DNA of 64,000 nucleotides from Halichondria panicea (GCF_963675165.1 NC_087382.1:6930315-6994314), one strand, 5' to 3'; shown: positions 1 through 10,285, counted from the stretch's first letter. Notes: generated from the sequence alone by a model not told the origin. Made by a program: numbers and translations.

Positions 1-1015
1 TTGGCAATCTCATATTCCGCATCATTCAAGGCTAAAAACCCATTCTTTTCCTCGATGAAATCTGAGACCATAATTCCAGCTCCTCTGCTTTTTTTCTTCA
101 TTATTTTGATCGTCATTTGCATTAAAGGTACTCTCATCGTGAAATATGAAAACAGTTTTCTCACGTTTCTCAGCAATTGGTGGTTCAATGTCTTGTGGTA
201 TCGCGTTCCTTGCTTCATCAGTAGGGGCTTTCAACAAGTTTAAAAAACCAACTTTCACCATTCTTCTCAAGAAAGCGGTGCGTGCTTCCACTACATCTGG
301 CCGTTCGTGTTCGTCAATAAATATACCTTTAACCCCATGGCCTGCAACCATCTTCGATAAGTCGATACAGACACCTTCCGAGGGAAACCTGGTTCAAGGG
401 TTAGGTTTGGAAGTAAGAATGTGTTCACCCATCGGCAGAATTGTTCTTGTACATACTTCTTCGCCATCTTTGACAGTTCTTCATTTTGCCACAACACACC
501 CTTTCTCTCATGACATCCTTGTTTGGTCTTCGGAAGCCTTCCTTTATTCTTGATTACGTCTGTTCTCTACTGCCTAACGCTTCTGTCAGACTTCCCAACA
601 ATTTCAGCTGTTAGCTCAGCTGCTGCTGTTGCCTGCATGCCAATCTTTGTTGTGAAAACATTACATAGAAAAAGGGCTAGTGATAGCCTGTTATCTCTAT
701 CGAGCTCCACTAGCCATCCACTAGCCATTCATAACTGAAGTCCTCCAGAATCTCGGCAGTTGTTCGTGTATCGTCTTCATCACTATCATCATCAGAACTA
801 TCTTCAGAGCTTGAATTCTGTGTAGGAGTTGTAGCTGATGCCTCAGCTTCAGCTTCAGTTGTAGTGACAGATTCATTGAGAGTGGTGGAGGGTGAAACTG
901 GTTCAGATGAGGTTGGAGTTGCAGGGGCAGGTGGTGAGCGAATCTTCTTCCGTTTCTTGGCACTACTTGCACTTGCAGCCTTGCTCTGACTCCTTCTCTT
1001 AGAGATTTTAGGCAT
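1..1015 (-). pseudogene. DDE-type transposase, 5' part, frameshifted, runs off the left edge
   Basis: Read on the minus strand from ATG at 1015. The first 100 residues are a basic N-terminus (KRRSQSKAAS) and an acidic Ser/Glu/Asp tract, ending SYEWLV. The next block (about 700-500) reads LTAEIVGKSDRSVRQ and then a stop where a Trp is expected. It continues (497-291) with LWQNEEL, FCRWVN and PGFPRKVSVSTYRRWLQAMG. After a one-base shift near 340 it reads GIFIDEHERPDVVEARTAFL and HDESTFNANDDQ. These are signatures of a dispersed animal/fungal transposase family in which the second block carries candidate catalytic Asp residues (family knowledge from memory). An 11-bp tandem duplication at 707-728 creates the stop after SYEWLVDG; without one copy the frame continues. 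The C-terminus lies outside the window. Confidence 0.7.
707..728. repeat. 11-bp tandem duplication breaking the transposase frame
   Basis: CCACTAGCCAT is present twice head to tail. It causes a frameshift in the minus-strand transposase; with one copy the frame runs from SYEWLV into the next recognisable block. Confidence 0.9.
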
Positions 1016-1308
1016 TACTATACTCTAAACTGTCAGAGAGGGACTAGAAAGAGATTATATTACCATGGCAACACATCGCTATAGCGTCATCGATGATGTC
1101 ACTGCCCACACATTTTTTGCAAAATTTTGCAAATTTTTGTGGGCAACTCCAAAACTCTTGAACCCCTCAATCAATTGCTATGAAATTAATGATGGGGTTA
1201 TAAGTAACAATGATAAGCATTTCTATCTACTTTTTTTAGAAATTCATCCTTTGGGTGTGCAGATACAATTTTGGAAGTTTAAGCTGAACTGCACTATAAG
1301 AAGTCTAT

Positions 1309-2072
1309 CAGATCGATCACTCGTAGCTGTGTCATTTGTCGACGTACATCTCTGAGAACTGAATCCCCATTGATGGGGCAGTTACCCAAGGAACGAGTCA
1401 CTCCTGACTCCGTGTTTGATAGAGTTGGACTAGACTACGCTGGGCCAGTATACGTAAAACACGGCTATGTACGCAAACCAGTGGTAATCAAAGCGTACAT
1501 TTATGTTTTCGTGTCTCTCTCCGTTAAAGCCGTACATATCGAACTCGTATCGGATCTGACATCTGAATTATTTATTGCCTGTCTAAGACGGAAACCAACC
1601 CTTATGGTGGAGTGATCATGGCACAAATTTTGTTGGAGCTGCTAGACAGATCAAGGAATTATACGACTTTCTAAGCCAAACCAAGACTTCAGAGCTCGTG
1701 TCGGATTTTTGTACTACCCAAAAAATCAAATGGGAATTTATTCCAGAGAGAGCACCACACTTTGGTGGACTGTGGGAAGCAGCCGTTAAGAGCCTCAAGA
1801 ACCATTTGAGGCGCATTGTCGGTACAATTAAACTCACCTTTGAGGAAATGACCACTGTGCTAACCCAAATAGAAGCATGTCTCAACAGCAGACCCCTAAC
1901 TCGTCTTCCGTGTGACGATGATGATGGTATTCAAGTATTGACACCTGGTCATTTTTTAATTGGCCGACCGTTGGTGGCCTTGGCCAATCCCGAATTTAGG
2001 CATCAAAATCTTACACTGCTGAAACGTTGGCACCTTTGCCAATTACTCGTGAAGCACCTTTGGGACCGATAA
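1309..2072 (+). pseudogene. BEL/Pao-type retrotransposon integrase fragment
   Basis: The reading frame begins with a zinc-binding-like CVICRR segment and continues into GQLPKERVTPDSVFDRVGLD, the usual entry into a BEL/Pao integrase core. Candidate catalytic residues are Asp in GLDYAGP, Asp in WSDHGTNF, and Glu in GGLWEAAVKS, so a DDE triad is visible. A one-base frameshift near 1610, with loss of several residues before WSDHG, separates the two halves. The C-terminal part includes EACLNSRPLT and LTPGHFLIGRPL, typical just before the DUF5641 tail. The frame ends at WDR, where a stop and then an unrelated repeat begin. No protease or RT part and no LTRs are visible, so this is a truncated remnant. 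Confidence 0.85.
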
Positions 2073-2075
2073 TCT

Positions 2076-2284
2076 ACCGATGATAGGCTGATCCATAAAA
2101 ACAAATTTTTGGATTTTATCTCACCGCTGGCCGAGCATTTAAAATGATAAAAACGGGTGAGCGTAATAACCGTGGTTGTTATGGCAACACATGTTGCACC
2201 ATTTTATTCCTTGGGTTGCTAGGCATTTTATTGCTCTGGAAACACATTTCACTTCACTGTTAATTACGGTTAAAGGGATGCACC
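2076..2284 (-). repeat. PB-family end fragment (matches 56353-56573 inverted)
   Basis: The reverse complement of this stretch matches 56353-56573 over about 210 bases with small indels. Both contain the run from CCCTTTAACCG through GCCATAGCAACCACGG-like sequence to a GCCTATCAT end. The 56 kb copy is the left end of a TTAA-flanked element, so this is a truncated end of the same family, lying directly against the BEL/Pao remnant. Confidence 0.75.
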
Positions 2285-2315
2285 AACCCTTCTTCTAGCA
2301 CAAAGCAATTATTAA

Positions 2316-2900
2316 CCGATTATACGCCATGACGTAACGTTGTGGGGACACCCCCACAGCCACATTAATTTTCAAAAAATGCACAAAATTTATTAGTTGT
2401 AGAAAACAGTGCGTAACTCGAAAGCGCTTCGACTTTTGATAGTACAAGTTAGGCTAGGAAGATATACCAGTCAAAAATCTACAAGATGATGCTCGAAGGA
2501 TTGGCTGTGATCTGCTTCTGTCAAGCGGTAAGTAGTAGTGCGTGTATAATACTGCTTTGTTACTGGCTCTTTAGATTCAGTCTAATACTCATTGTAGTAA
2601 GTATATAGGAGTTTGTAGTGCTGAGAAGCGTTATTTAGCCTTTTTTTGTGCCTAGGTACTAGGTGTGGCTGATCACCAGATGCAGCCTCGTGTAGTCCTA
2701 AAGAACAAAGAACAGTGGCAATTAGCCAAGAGTTTATTATGTTAACTCTATCACTTTGATTATGTAAAAAGAGCAGCCTATAAAGTACGCATAATCATAG
2801 TAATAAGCCATTGATAGTTGTGTACAGTACTTTGCTAGGAGTCTTTTTAGAAGTTATAAGTTTGGTACTTACTGTACATGGTAGATATTAGTTGGATCTA
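2316..2900 (+). repeat. Dispersed repeat family A, copy 1
   Basis: Shares long blocks with 54705-55235 and 62094-62275: a GCGCTTCGACTTTTGAT block, CAAGTTAGGCTAGGAAGATA, GGATTGGCTGTGATCTGC, TGGCTGATCACCAGATGCAG and GTACAGTACTTTGCTAGGAG. Inside it, ATG at about 2486 opens MMLEGLAVICFCQA followed directly by GTAAGT, which looks like a tiny signal-peptide-type exon with a splice donor. No TIR or poly-A tail was identified, so the class is unknown. Confidence 0.75.
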
Positions 2901-3247
2901 GAATTTTTAGTAGTTTAGTTACTAATAATATTTCATTCTAAATTCTTGTCCACAAACATAAAGTGAAGTGAATGATGAGACAGAAACAGGGTGTGTGCGT
3001 CTAAGTGCAGAGGCTAACAAAAGAATAGTAAGAATCACAAAAAGAGGCAATGCGGTAGGACTACAAAGAAATGAATAAGTAGTAGCGCATTGCGTGATTA
3101 AATTTTATTGCGTATTACGTAACATGATATAATAACGAAAAACTGGTAAAGGTGACTACAGAAATCAATAATGGTAAAGATCGTTAATACAATAAAGTAA
3201 AGTGTTCACTACACCAGTGTTCACTACACCACTCCCCTCCCAGTGCA
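2901..3247. other. No gene seen
   Basis: AT-rich sequence with no coding pattern. It ends with a short tandem duplication (GTGTTCACTACACCA twice) just beyond the gypsy stop codon. Confidence 0.5.
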
Positions 3248-3960
3248 TTAGGACACGGAATGAGAAAGGTATGTCGGAGAGCGAGTGGTGGGTGGTGGGG
3301 TTTGAGACGGAGACTGAGTGTTCAAATTAGCGGTTGGTGTGGATGTAGTCGTATTGGTATTGTTTATGAGGGTAGTTGAGGATCGATATTCGATGTGGGC
3401 TGGTTTGAGGCGGTCGATGGAGACTGTGTCGTGGCAACCGTTAAGGTGTGGCGACCGTTAAGGTGTGGCGACCGTTAAGGTCTAGGGTGAAATGTTTATC
3501 AGTTCGTTTATCAGTTCGTTTGATAATACGGAATGGTCCGTCGTAAGGTGGTTGGAGTGGTTTCCGAACAGCATCATGGCGAACAAACACGTGTGTGGCT
3601 GACGCTAGTCCGTCAGGAATGTGAGAGTGTCTATTGGTGGAACGGGTAGGTAGATTCCGAAAGTGTGTTTTGAGCTGGTTGATAAATTCGGAGGGATCTG
3701 GCAGAGAGTTAGTTGGTGAAGGAGTTGGTGAAGGAGAAAAAAATTCACCGGGCAGTGGTCCCATAGACCATCTCAGCTGTGGTGGTCTGTGGTGTGTGGT
3801 GGTCTGTGGTGGCGGAGATGTCTTCTTTCAGTGCAGTCCGAATACCTAGAAGTATGAGTATCCATCCAAGCCGTTGGTTGAGATTGGGCCTTGAGAGCGG
3901 CTTTGAGTTGCCGATGAAAACGTTCAACCATTCCGTTGGATTGAGGGTGGTATGAGGTAT
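3248..3960 (-). pseudogene. Ty3/gypsy Pol C-terminus (integrase end)
   Basis: The minus strand reads SNGMVERFHRQLKAALKA near 3950-3900, the classic integrase segment, then shifts frame. It goes on through TALKEDISAT, AEMVYGTT, LPGEFF, SATHVFVRHDAVRKPLQPPY, GPFRIIKRTDK and DTVSIDRLKPAH to a Ser/Thr/Pro-rich tail and a TAA stop at 3250-3248. These are hallmark C-terminal motifs of animal Ty3/gypsy polyproteins. Several short tandem duplications distort it: a triple copy at about 3426-3480, an in-frame repeat of TDKR near 3498-3521, and others near 3716 and 3790. Upstream Pol and LTRs are absent. Confidence 0.85.
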
Positions 3961-4287
3961 CCGCTTTTTGCAGTTTTCTTACTAAAAGTGGTCATTTACT
4001 AAAAGTGGTCATCACCATTTATGGGCATAATTGAACTTCATTTTGGTATTCAGACTTTGACCCGGTAGCGAAATGTACATTGAACGTACATTGAACATAC
4101 ACATTGTCATAATTTATTAACATACAGTTGGATTTTTTGGTTAAATTGTCGTTTTGACATTTGGTAACAGTATGACGTCATTTTTACATATCAGTTTTTG
4201 CTGTGTATTATCATTCGACATGCATGATATAATAAAAAATTATAAATACATGACGTGCTTCGTGTATATATATATATGCAGGCCATG
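3961..4287. other. No gene seen
   Basis: AT-rich sequence with a 17-bp duplication at 3979-4012 and a TA microsatellite near 4266. Confidence 0.5.
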
Positions 4288-4560
4288 CATGCAAGAACTT
4301 GGGTCCGGTGTGATAGGGGTGGAGAAAATGTGCTTCATAATTATGCGGAACAGGAAGAGGCAGTATCCAAGGTTTTGGAGGGGTTTTTGAGGGATGTGTT
4401 CACTGGTATCATTTGTTTTATCATCTTGATTACAATGATCTTGCGATGATCAATGCACCTATTGTGTTTACATTTCATTACGTTCCTCTCATTAACCGTT
4501 CACTTTCTGCATTTGTCGTCACATTATCCACTAAGCTCAGCTCGTGCTTTGGATGCATGG
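4288..4560 (+). pseudogene. Integrase-core-like fragment (RIRTDKGGEN/WRDVF family)
   Basis: Two frames joined by a shift near 4430 read WVRCDRGGENV, FLRDVFTGIICF, YHLDYNDLAMINA and FHYVPLINRSLSAF. This order matches a widespread animal family annotated as integrase catalytic domain, where D.GGEN carries a catalytic Asp and R.WRDVF follows (from memory). The catalytic Glu region (QRIERLW) is replaced by EAVSKVLEG, so the copy is decayed. A degenerate TA repeat precedes it. Confidence 0.65.
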
Positions 4561-5057
4561 AATGCTATAATTCTGGACGGTACAAAATATCGTGTTGTGT
4601 GTATAGGAGTGTTGTGTGTATAGGACGAGAGTTCAGATGATCAGAGTCCCTTCGTTTATCAATGACACTCACTTGGAAAAAATTTACGGACACTGCCACT
4701 GTAGATATATTTATTTAATTTCTTGGTCAAGTTAATACACTGTCAAGTTAATACACTGAATGTTTTTTGTCAGAATTAATTAGCTGTTTCGATTTGCTGA
4801 GTGCAGTTTTGATTTACTTTGCAGATCGATTTGCTGAGCATGCAGTTTTGACGTTTTGATCTGAATTTTGCAGATCGCAATCGATTTTGCCAAGTACACT
4901 CCGGAACAGCCAGGTCTAGGCCAAGGGGGGGGGGCACGCTCATTAGCCGACGACACACCCCTCTACTTGTTCAAACTTCCGTATAAAAAGTGTCAGCATA
5001 AATATTGTGTAATATTGTGCCTCGTGCCTCTGATATAATTTTATTGTTTTCACTCAG
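4561..5057. other. No gene seen; micro-duplications and a poly-G run
   Basis: Holds 16-17 bp duplications at 4592 and 4729, repeated TTTGCAGATCG-type segments near 4820-4880, and a run of nine G at about 4925. Confidence 0.5.
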
Positions 5058-5195
5058 GCGGCGGGTATTAGAGTGACTCGTGTACAAATGTATAAGAGGA
5101 ATGGACCCATGAAGGAGGTAGATATGTCTCCAGCTGCTACACACTCAGAAGTTGTGTGCCGAGGCAGTGAGAATTATGGACGACATGTCGTCTGA
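5058..5195 (+). CDS. Possible terminal exon, unknown product
   Basis: A polypyrimidine-AG acceptor (TTTTCACTCAG) is followed by an open frame AAGIRVTRVQMYKRNGPMKE that ends at TGA 5193-5195 after 45 codons. I recognise no family and see no matching upstream exon, so this may be chance. Confidence 0.2.
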   Translation, partial: AAGIRVTRVQMYKRNGPMKEVDMSPAATHSEVVCRGSENYGRHVV

Positions 5196-5814
5196 TGGTC
5201 AATGGGCAATGGGACGATACCTGAATGACGAAACATGAGTGGTTGGCCTCCTTGAATATGGCCTCCTTGAATAAACTGTTGTTGTATGGTTTTTCTTAGC
5301 AGTTTTTTTGTTATGTTGTATTTCTTAATTTGTTGTCCTATGAATTGGGACAGAATGCAGATACTATTTAGGATTTATTCTCACTATCAATTATTTTGTG
5401 CATTTTAACAATAGATTCTTGGGGTTTTACAGCTGACATACGCGACATAGACCTCTGACATGCTGGGATGATCGTTAGATCCAAGGTACTGTCGAGGTAC
5501 TGTCGAGGAAAAGAACTCACCCGCCTGGCAAGCCAGGCCCGTATCAAGTACGTGTGTGCTAACTGGGTTGGATGGAACCTCGGCATAAAATTGACTCAAA
5601 CGGAATGCACATTTGAGTTTTATTATGAGCACCAGACCCGTCATTACCAGTCCACAAGTTTCGGTCCCTTTAATTTCCTGACTTGCTCAAGGAAAGGCGG
5701 GACCACTCCCATACATGCGGAGTCTGGGTGTGGCTGTCAAACCATAGACCACAAAACATGCAGTTGAAAAGCTAAACAAATATTTTTGTTTAGGAAGTAC
5801 CTTATAATTATTGT
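5196..5814. other. No gene seen
   Basis: Contains two micro-duplications (5247, 5495) and a short inverted GCCTGGCAAGCCAGGC. The open frame across 5468-5767 has no recognisable content. Confidence 0.4.
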
Positions 5815-5900
5815 ATGTAAATCGTTATGTAAAAGATAGCAAAATGTAAATTGTTATGTAAGATAGCAAAATGTAAATTGTTATGTAAAAGAGAGCAAAA
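5815..5900. repeat. Minisatellite, three copies of a 27-29 bp unit
   Basis: The unit TGTAAATTGTTATGTAAAAG followed by AUAGCAAAA-type sequence (written with T) occurs three times with small length changes. Confidence 0.85.
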
Positions 5901-6026
5901 TGTAACCCACGTGACAACGTCAATTTCTTTCTTTTCTTTTCCCTTTGTTAGCAGTTTTTAGTACCATGAGTACCATGACGATTATGTTTAGGCGCATGTG
6001 ATTTGGTGTATCATCTTTATGTACAA

Positions 6027-7247
6027 TCCTATGTTTGTGTTTGTGTGTGTGTGTTGTAGGCCGTGTGTGTGTGCCCCCTTTGTTGTGTGTGCTGCGTGTG
6101 TGTGTGCCCCCTGTGTGTGCGTGTGTGTGTGCCTCCTGTGTGCATGTGTGTGTGCCACCTGTGTGTGTGTGTGTGCCACTTGTGTGTGTGTGTGTGCCAC
6201 CTGTGTGCGTGTGGTTGTGTGCGTGTGTGTGTTGTGTGCGTGTGTGTGCCTCCTGTGTTGTGTGTGTGTGTGTGCGTGTACCCTGTGTGTGCGTGTACCC
6301 CTGTGTGTGGGTGCGTGTGTGTGCATGCGCGTGTGGTGTGCCCCTGCGTGTGAGTGTGTGTGTGTGAGTGTGTGAGTATATGAGTATATGTGTGCCCCGC
6401 GTGTGTGTGTGTGCACGCGTGCGTGTGTGTGTGTGCGTATGTGTGTGTGTGTGGGTGCCCCTGCGTGTGTGTGTGAGTGTGTGCACGCGTGCCTCGTGTG
6501 CGTGTGTGTGTGTGCGTATGTGTGTGTGTGTGCGTGCGTGTGTGTGCGTGCGTGTGTGTGTGTGTGCGCGTGAGTGTGTGAGTATATGTGTGCCCCCTGT
6601 GTGTGCGTGTGTGTGAGTATATGTGTATATGTGTGCCCCCTGTGTGTGTGTGAGTATATGTGTGCCCGCGTGTGTGTGTGTGTGTGAGTGTGTGCACGCG
6701 TGCCTCGTGTGCGTGTGTGTGTGTGCGTATGTGTGTGTGTGTGTGTGCGCGTGAGTGTGTGAGTATATGTGTGCCCCCTGTGTGTGCGTGTGTGAGTGTG
6801 TGTGCGTTTGCATGTGCACGCGTACGTGTGTGTGTGTGTGTGTGAGTATGTGTGCCCCGCGTGTGTGCACGCGTGCCTCGTGTGCGTGTGTGTGTGTGTG
6901 TGTGCGCGCGTGAGTGTGTGAGTATATGTGTGCCCCCTGTGTGTGCGTGTGTGAGTGTGGTGCGTGTGTGAGTGTGTGTGCGGTGTGAGTGTGTGGTGTG
7001 AGTGTGAGTGTGTGTGCGTGTGCTGTGTGTGGTGTGTGTGTGCGCGTGAGTATATGTGTGCCCCCTGTGTGTGCGTGTGTGTGTGTGAGGTGCGTGCGTG
7101 TGTGTGTGTGCGTTTGCGTGTGTGTGTGCGTGTGTGTGTGTGTGCGTTTGTGTGAGTGTGTGAGTGAGTGTGTGAGTATATGTGTGCCCACTGTGTGTGC
7201 GTGTGTGTGTGAGGTGCGTGTGTGTGTGAGTGTGTGTGCGTTTGCGT
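6027..7247. repeat. 1.2 kb compound GT repeat with higher-order structure
   Basis: Nearly all of this stretch is GT on the plus strand, broken by GAGTATATGTGTGCCCC, CACGCGTGCCTCGTGTGCG and CCCCTGCGTG blocks. The CACGCGTGCCTCGTG block recurs at about 6483, 6696 and 6867, giving a loose higher-order unit of roughly 170-210 bp. All six frames are artificially open over parts of it; the long His/Thr frame on the minus strand is the translation of CA repeats and is not a gene. Alternating purine-pyrimidine tracts of this kind favour Z-DNA (established knowledge). Confidence 0.95.
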
Positions 7248-7448
7248 GAATCGAAATATTTCCGTTCAACTTATGCGGCGATTTTTGGATACTATTATAT
7301 ATGCTCCTCACAACTGGCCATCCCAGTATTCTTCAGAATTTCTCTCTCTTTTGGAATAGTTTCGATATACTGAAGGATCCCTTAGCCATAGTCACCTAAG
7401 CGATCAATTAATTGTCTTCTGTTTATGCACTTCCACCAGTCCAACAGA

Positions 7449-7737
7449 TATAGTGCCCACACGGCCCAACATATCAGACTGACAGACAAGTGCCCACAAA
7501 GCCCAACATATCAGACTGACAGACAAGTGCCCACAAAGCCCAACATATCAGGCTGACAGACAAGTGCCCACAAAGCCCAACATATCAGACTGACAGACAA
7601 GTGTCCACAAAGCCCAACATATATATCAGGCTGACAGACAAGTGCCCACAAAGCCCAACATACAAGTGCCCACAAAGCCCAACAGACAAGTGTCCATAAA
7701 GCCCAACACATCAGACTGGCAGGACAAAGCCCAACAT
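7449..7737. repeat. 37-bp minisatellite, about seven partly truncated copies
   Basis: The unit starts AACATATCAGACTGACAGAC and ends AAGTGCCCACAAAGCCC. Copies follow each other without spacers; some are shortened or carry ATAT insertions. Confidence 0.92.
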
Positions 7738-8067
7738 ATCAGAGTACTAAAACATCATACATACCTTTGCTCAAAGAACTGTAAAGCAAGTTGTCGACTG
7801 CTTTTTTATAGCTAGCCTGGCTGAATAGAAGTAAATAGATAGCTAGCTAGCTAGCTTGTCACATGTAGCAAAGGTCAAAGTTGTAAGGTAATTTTCACCT
7901 GAGAAATGATCAGCCACACCTACGACAATTAATAATAATGGCTGTGGGAGTGTCCCCATTAGGTGACGTCACGGGCTTAATTGGTTAAAGGGGTGTGGTT
8001 TCGAAACTAAAATTTCGCAAACGTGGACATCTCAAATCACCCCTGGGACACTAGATGGACACTAGAT
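7738..8067. other. No gene seen; CTAG-rich repeat DNA
   Basis: Contains a TAGCTAGCTAGCTAGC run near 7845 and a short GACACTAGATG duplication at about 8047. Confidence 0.4.
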
Positions 8068-8111
8068 GCAGTGTCCCAGTAGATGGGCGTGCCCATCTAC
8101 TGGGACACTGC
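8068..8111. repeat. Perfect 21-bp hairpin with 2-base loop
   Basis: GCAGTGTCCCAGTAGATGGGC, then GT, then its exact reverse complement. It would form a near-ideal cruciform or hairpin and may be the junction of two inverted element ends. Confidence 0.9.
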
Positions 8112-8143
8112 TATAATACTCCGGAAACTGTTAGTGTTTCAGT

Positions 8144-8377
8144 CTAGAAACTAAACATTTTCTGGATTGAAAATTCACTTGTACAGATTGTCAACGTCAA
8201 GAATCCTAATGCGTCCAATAACACCTGCGTGTTTTGTATCTTGTTTTGTATCTTTGAAGCGTCTGACACCTCAGAATAGCACTCGAGAGGTACAGCGACC
8301 AGGTGATACACACAACATATTGCAGAGGGAAGAAGATTAGAACATTCTTGAGCGGCCACTATGAATTTTTGTGCCAT
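8144..8377 (-). CDS. Hypothetical ORF, 77 codons
   Basis: MAQKFIVAAQECSNLLPSAI opens a hydrophobic-amphipathic stretch. An in-frame repeat NKIQNKIQ follows from a short DNA duplication near 8228-8255. No family recognised. The composition is protein-like, so it may be a first exon. Confidence 0.3.
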   Translation of the reverse strand: MAQKFIVAAQECSNLLPSAICCVYHLVAVPLECYSEVSDASKIQNKIQNTQVLLDALGFLTLTICTSEFSIQKMFSF

Positions 8378-9085
8378 ATGTATGGCCTGTCAGGAGCATC
8401 AGGTACTATAATTATTTACAATAGTTACATGTACAGGCTTCAATGTTACTTCTGAAAACAGGGTGCCTGGTTACTTCTGATCAGCTCCGAGACCCACCCC
8501 AGAGTGTTCCTGCCAGAAGCACACAGAGCATTTGTGATGACTTTAAGAGTTTCACTGCAGCTGGAGTTTCACTGCAGCTGGAGCAGATCTGAAGAAGGCA
8601 AAACAGCATAATAATGTTGTTCGACAACCCTTCTTTCCTGGGATACCACTCACCAATGTAAATTACAGGTTACAATTACAATAGTGGATACATGTATAAT
8701 TATGACACATGCATGTAGGTATGCCCACCTGGTCTGCACATTTCCCTCGGGATTTTCTACCGGCTCCTTGAGAATGAATGCCATGAGATGTGGCTATAAT
8801 GGTGGCTATAATGGTGGCTAGTGAAGACTGCGCAGAGAAAGGTGGAGCGAGTTATGGTCACTACGCACAAGCATTGGAGAAGGTCGGTAAATTAAAACAT
8901 ATCAGGTTGTCAGATGAACTCACTAACCAGTCTCTTCACTCTTTCCGAGGAAGACAACCCTGAAGAGGATCCACAAATCGTGGATTTGTTCATTGAGGCA
9001 AATGCTATGAACAAAAAAGCATACGTAAACGTAAACATAATTATTACATGTTGTTATGCATTAAACTACAATGTACTTACTTCAG
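8378..9085. other. Mostly uninterpreted; possible upstream exons of the 9086 gene
   Basis: Micro-duplications at 8548-8581 and near 8796. Between 8838 and 9010 frames such as GGASYGHYAQALEKVGKLKH are open on the plus strand and could belong to the downstream gene, but no clean splice sites join them. Confidence 0.3.
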
Positions 9086-9824
9086 ACAAAAGAGTTCCAC
9101 CTAGCTGAAGCTTTACGACGGGCCTTTTGTTAAGGAACTCGATACAGCTCTGGCTTCCTTTAATGTACGTCGGCAAGCTTACTACAGTGGAACATTCGTT
9201 GGGAACCACGTTCATCGAACACTGAAGGTGAAATAAAAAACTGAAATAATAAAACTTTTGACTTTATAGTATACCAAATGATTATAGGAGGAGAACACGA
9301 ACACGAAAACCTTATGCGAGTCGATTCGTTACCTTGGCATTCGTTTCTAGTTTCCCAGAAAGCAGCAGAAACATCCAGGAAGTTTTCTGTTTTCAATCTC
9401 TTTTCAAGATGCCATAGTATGTACGACCAGCGCTACATAACACCTGTTGAAGTAGATACACTCGGTAAGTTATAATGATAACTACGATAATCTTTACTAA
9501 CAGCATTTTTGATTTTCAGAGAACAACATTGCTTCTTTCATGAAGTATTACCGGGAAACGTTCCCTACGGCATCCATCACTCCCAAACTTCACATGCTAG
9601 AGAAGCACACAATCCCATGGCTGAGAGAGTGGGGTCCTGGTGTGGCTTTTGGACTCATGGGGGAACAGGGAGCCGAAAGCATCCACAACTGGTTCAACAG
9701 AGAGGGGCACAAATTCTGCAGCATGAGTGACAGTGTGGAGAAGCTTCACAGCAAAATGAAGAACCATTTTATAAATGTTGCTCCACTAAACTTCTCACTA
9801 AAGCCAGTCATAAAAAAAAGATGA
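9086..9824 (+). CDS. 3' end of a spliced transposon-type gene (three exons)
   Basis: Exon a (9086-9227) follows TTACTTCAG, contains GPFVKELDTALASFNVRRQA and GTFVGNHVHRTLK, and ends at a GT donor. Exon b (9270-9464) carries FSVFNLFSRCHSMYDQRYIT and ends CTCG before GTAAGT. Exon c (9520-9824) follows TTTTCAG and reads ASITPKLHMLEKHTIPWLRE, GEQGAESIHNWFNREG and EKLHSKMKNHF, ending PVIKKR and TGA. The phase-1 join across intron 9465-9519 (55 bp) gives LENNIASFMKYY, so this splice is well supported. I recall the same block order in many sponge, coral and mollusc proteins of transposon origin with no firm name. Exon a has a frame problem just before GPFV. The N-terminal exons are not resolved. Confidence 0.7.
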
Positions 9825-10285
9825 TCATTTTCTGATAAAAATTGTCTACAAACCAATGCTCATATCTACTATAGAAAAAGTTAGCGCATAATGAGATTTA
9901 TACAATTAGAACTACGCTTACCATATAATTCAGTCTTTATTCCAAACACACCAAACACAGAAAATTTTCCACATTGAGCTCTTTAAACTTAGTGTGTACA
10001 ATCAGGGCTGCTACATGCGGTTTATCGAAAGTAGGTGTAACTTTTGCTGGGGTGCTTCGTTTTTTTTGCAAGTTGCAAGAGGTAATGGAATGTACTTCCT
10101 TTGCAGTGCTTCCTGCAGTAGATAGGTGCAACCACAAGGTTCCTGTTGAAACAACCAGGAAATTTAATGCCTTACCGGAAGTGTACTGAGGTATGAAAAA
10201 AATGCAATGAGCACGCCCACTTCCTGTTAAAACTAAGTGGCCTTCAATATCATTGATCGAAACTCCTGTGAGTGCCCGGAAAGCA
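9825..10285. other. No gene seen
   Basis: Short open frames without recognisable content. The last 80 bases grade into the family B end. Confidence 0.4.

Noticed and set aside
146-553. A 135-codon plus-strand ORF at the left end
   Set aside because: It is the antisense shadow of the transposase; the recognisable motifs are all on the minus strand.
5920-7311. A 463-codon minus-strand ORF rich in His and Thr
   Set aside because: It is the translation of the CA strand of the GT array. Other frames through the same DNA are equally open and low-complexity.
7449-7737. Regular 37-bp repeats resembling a CRISPR array
   Set aside because: Units abut without unique spacers and the sequence is eukaryotic; it is a minisatellite.
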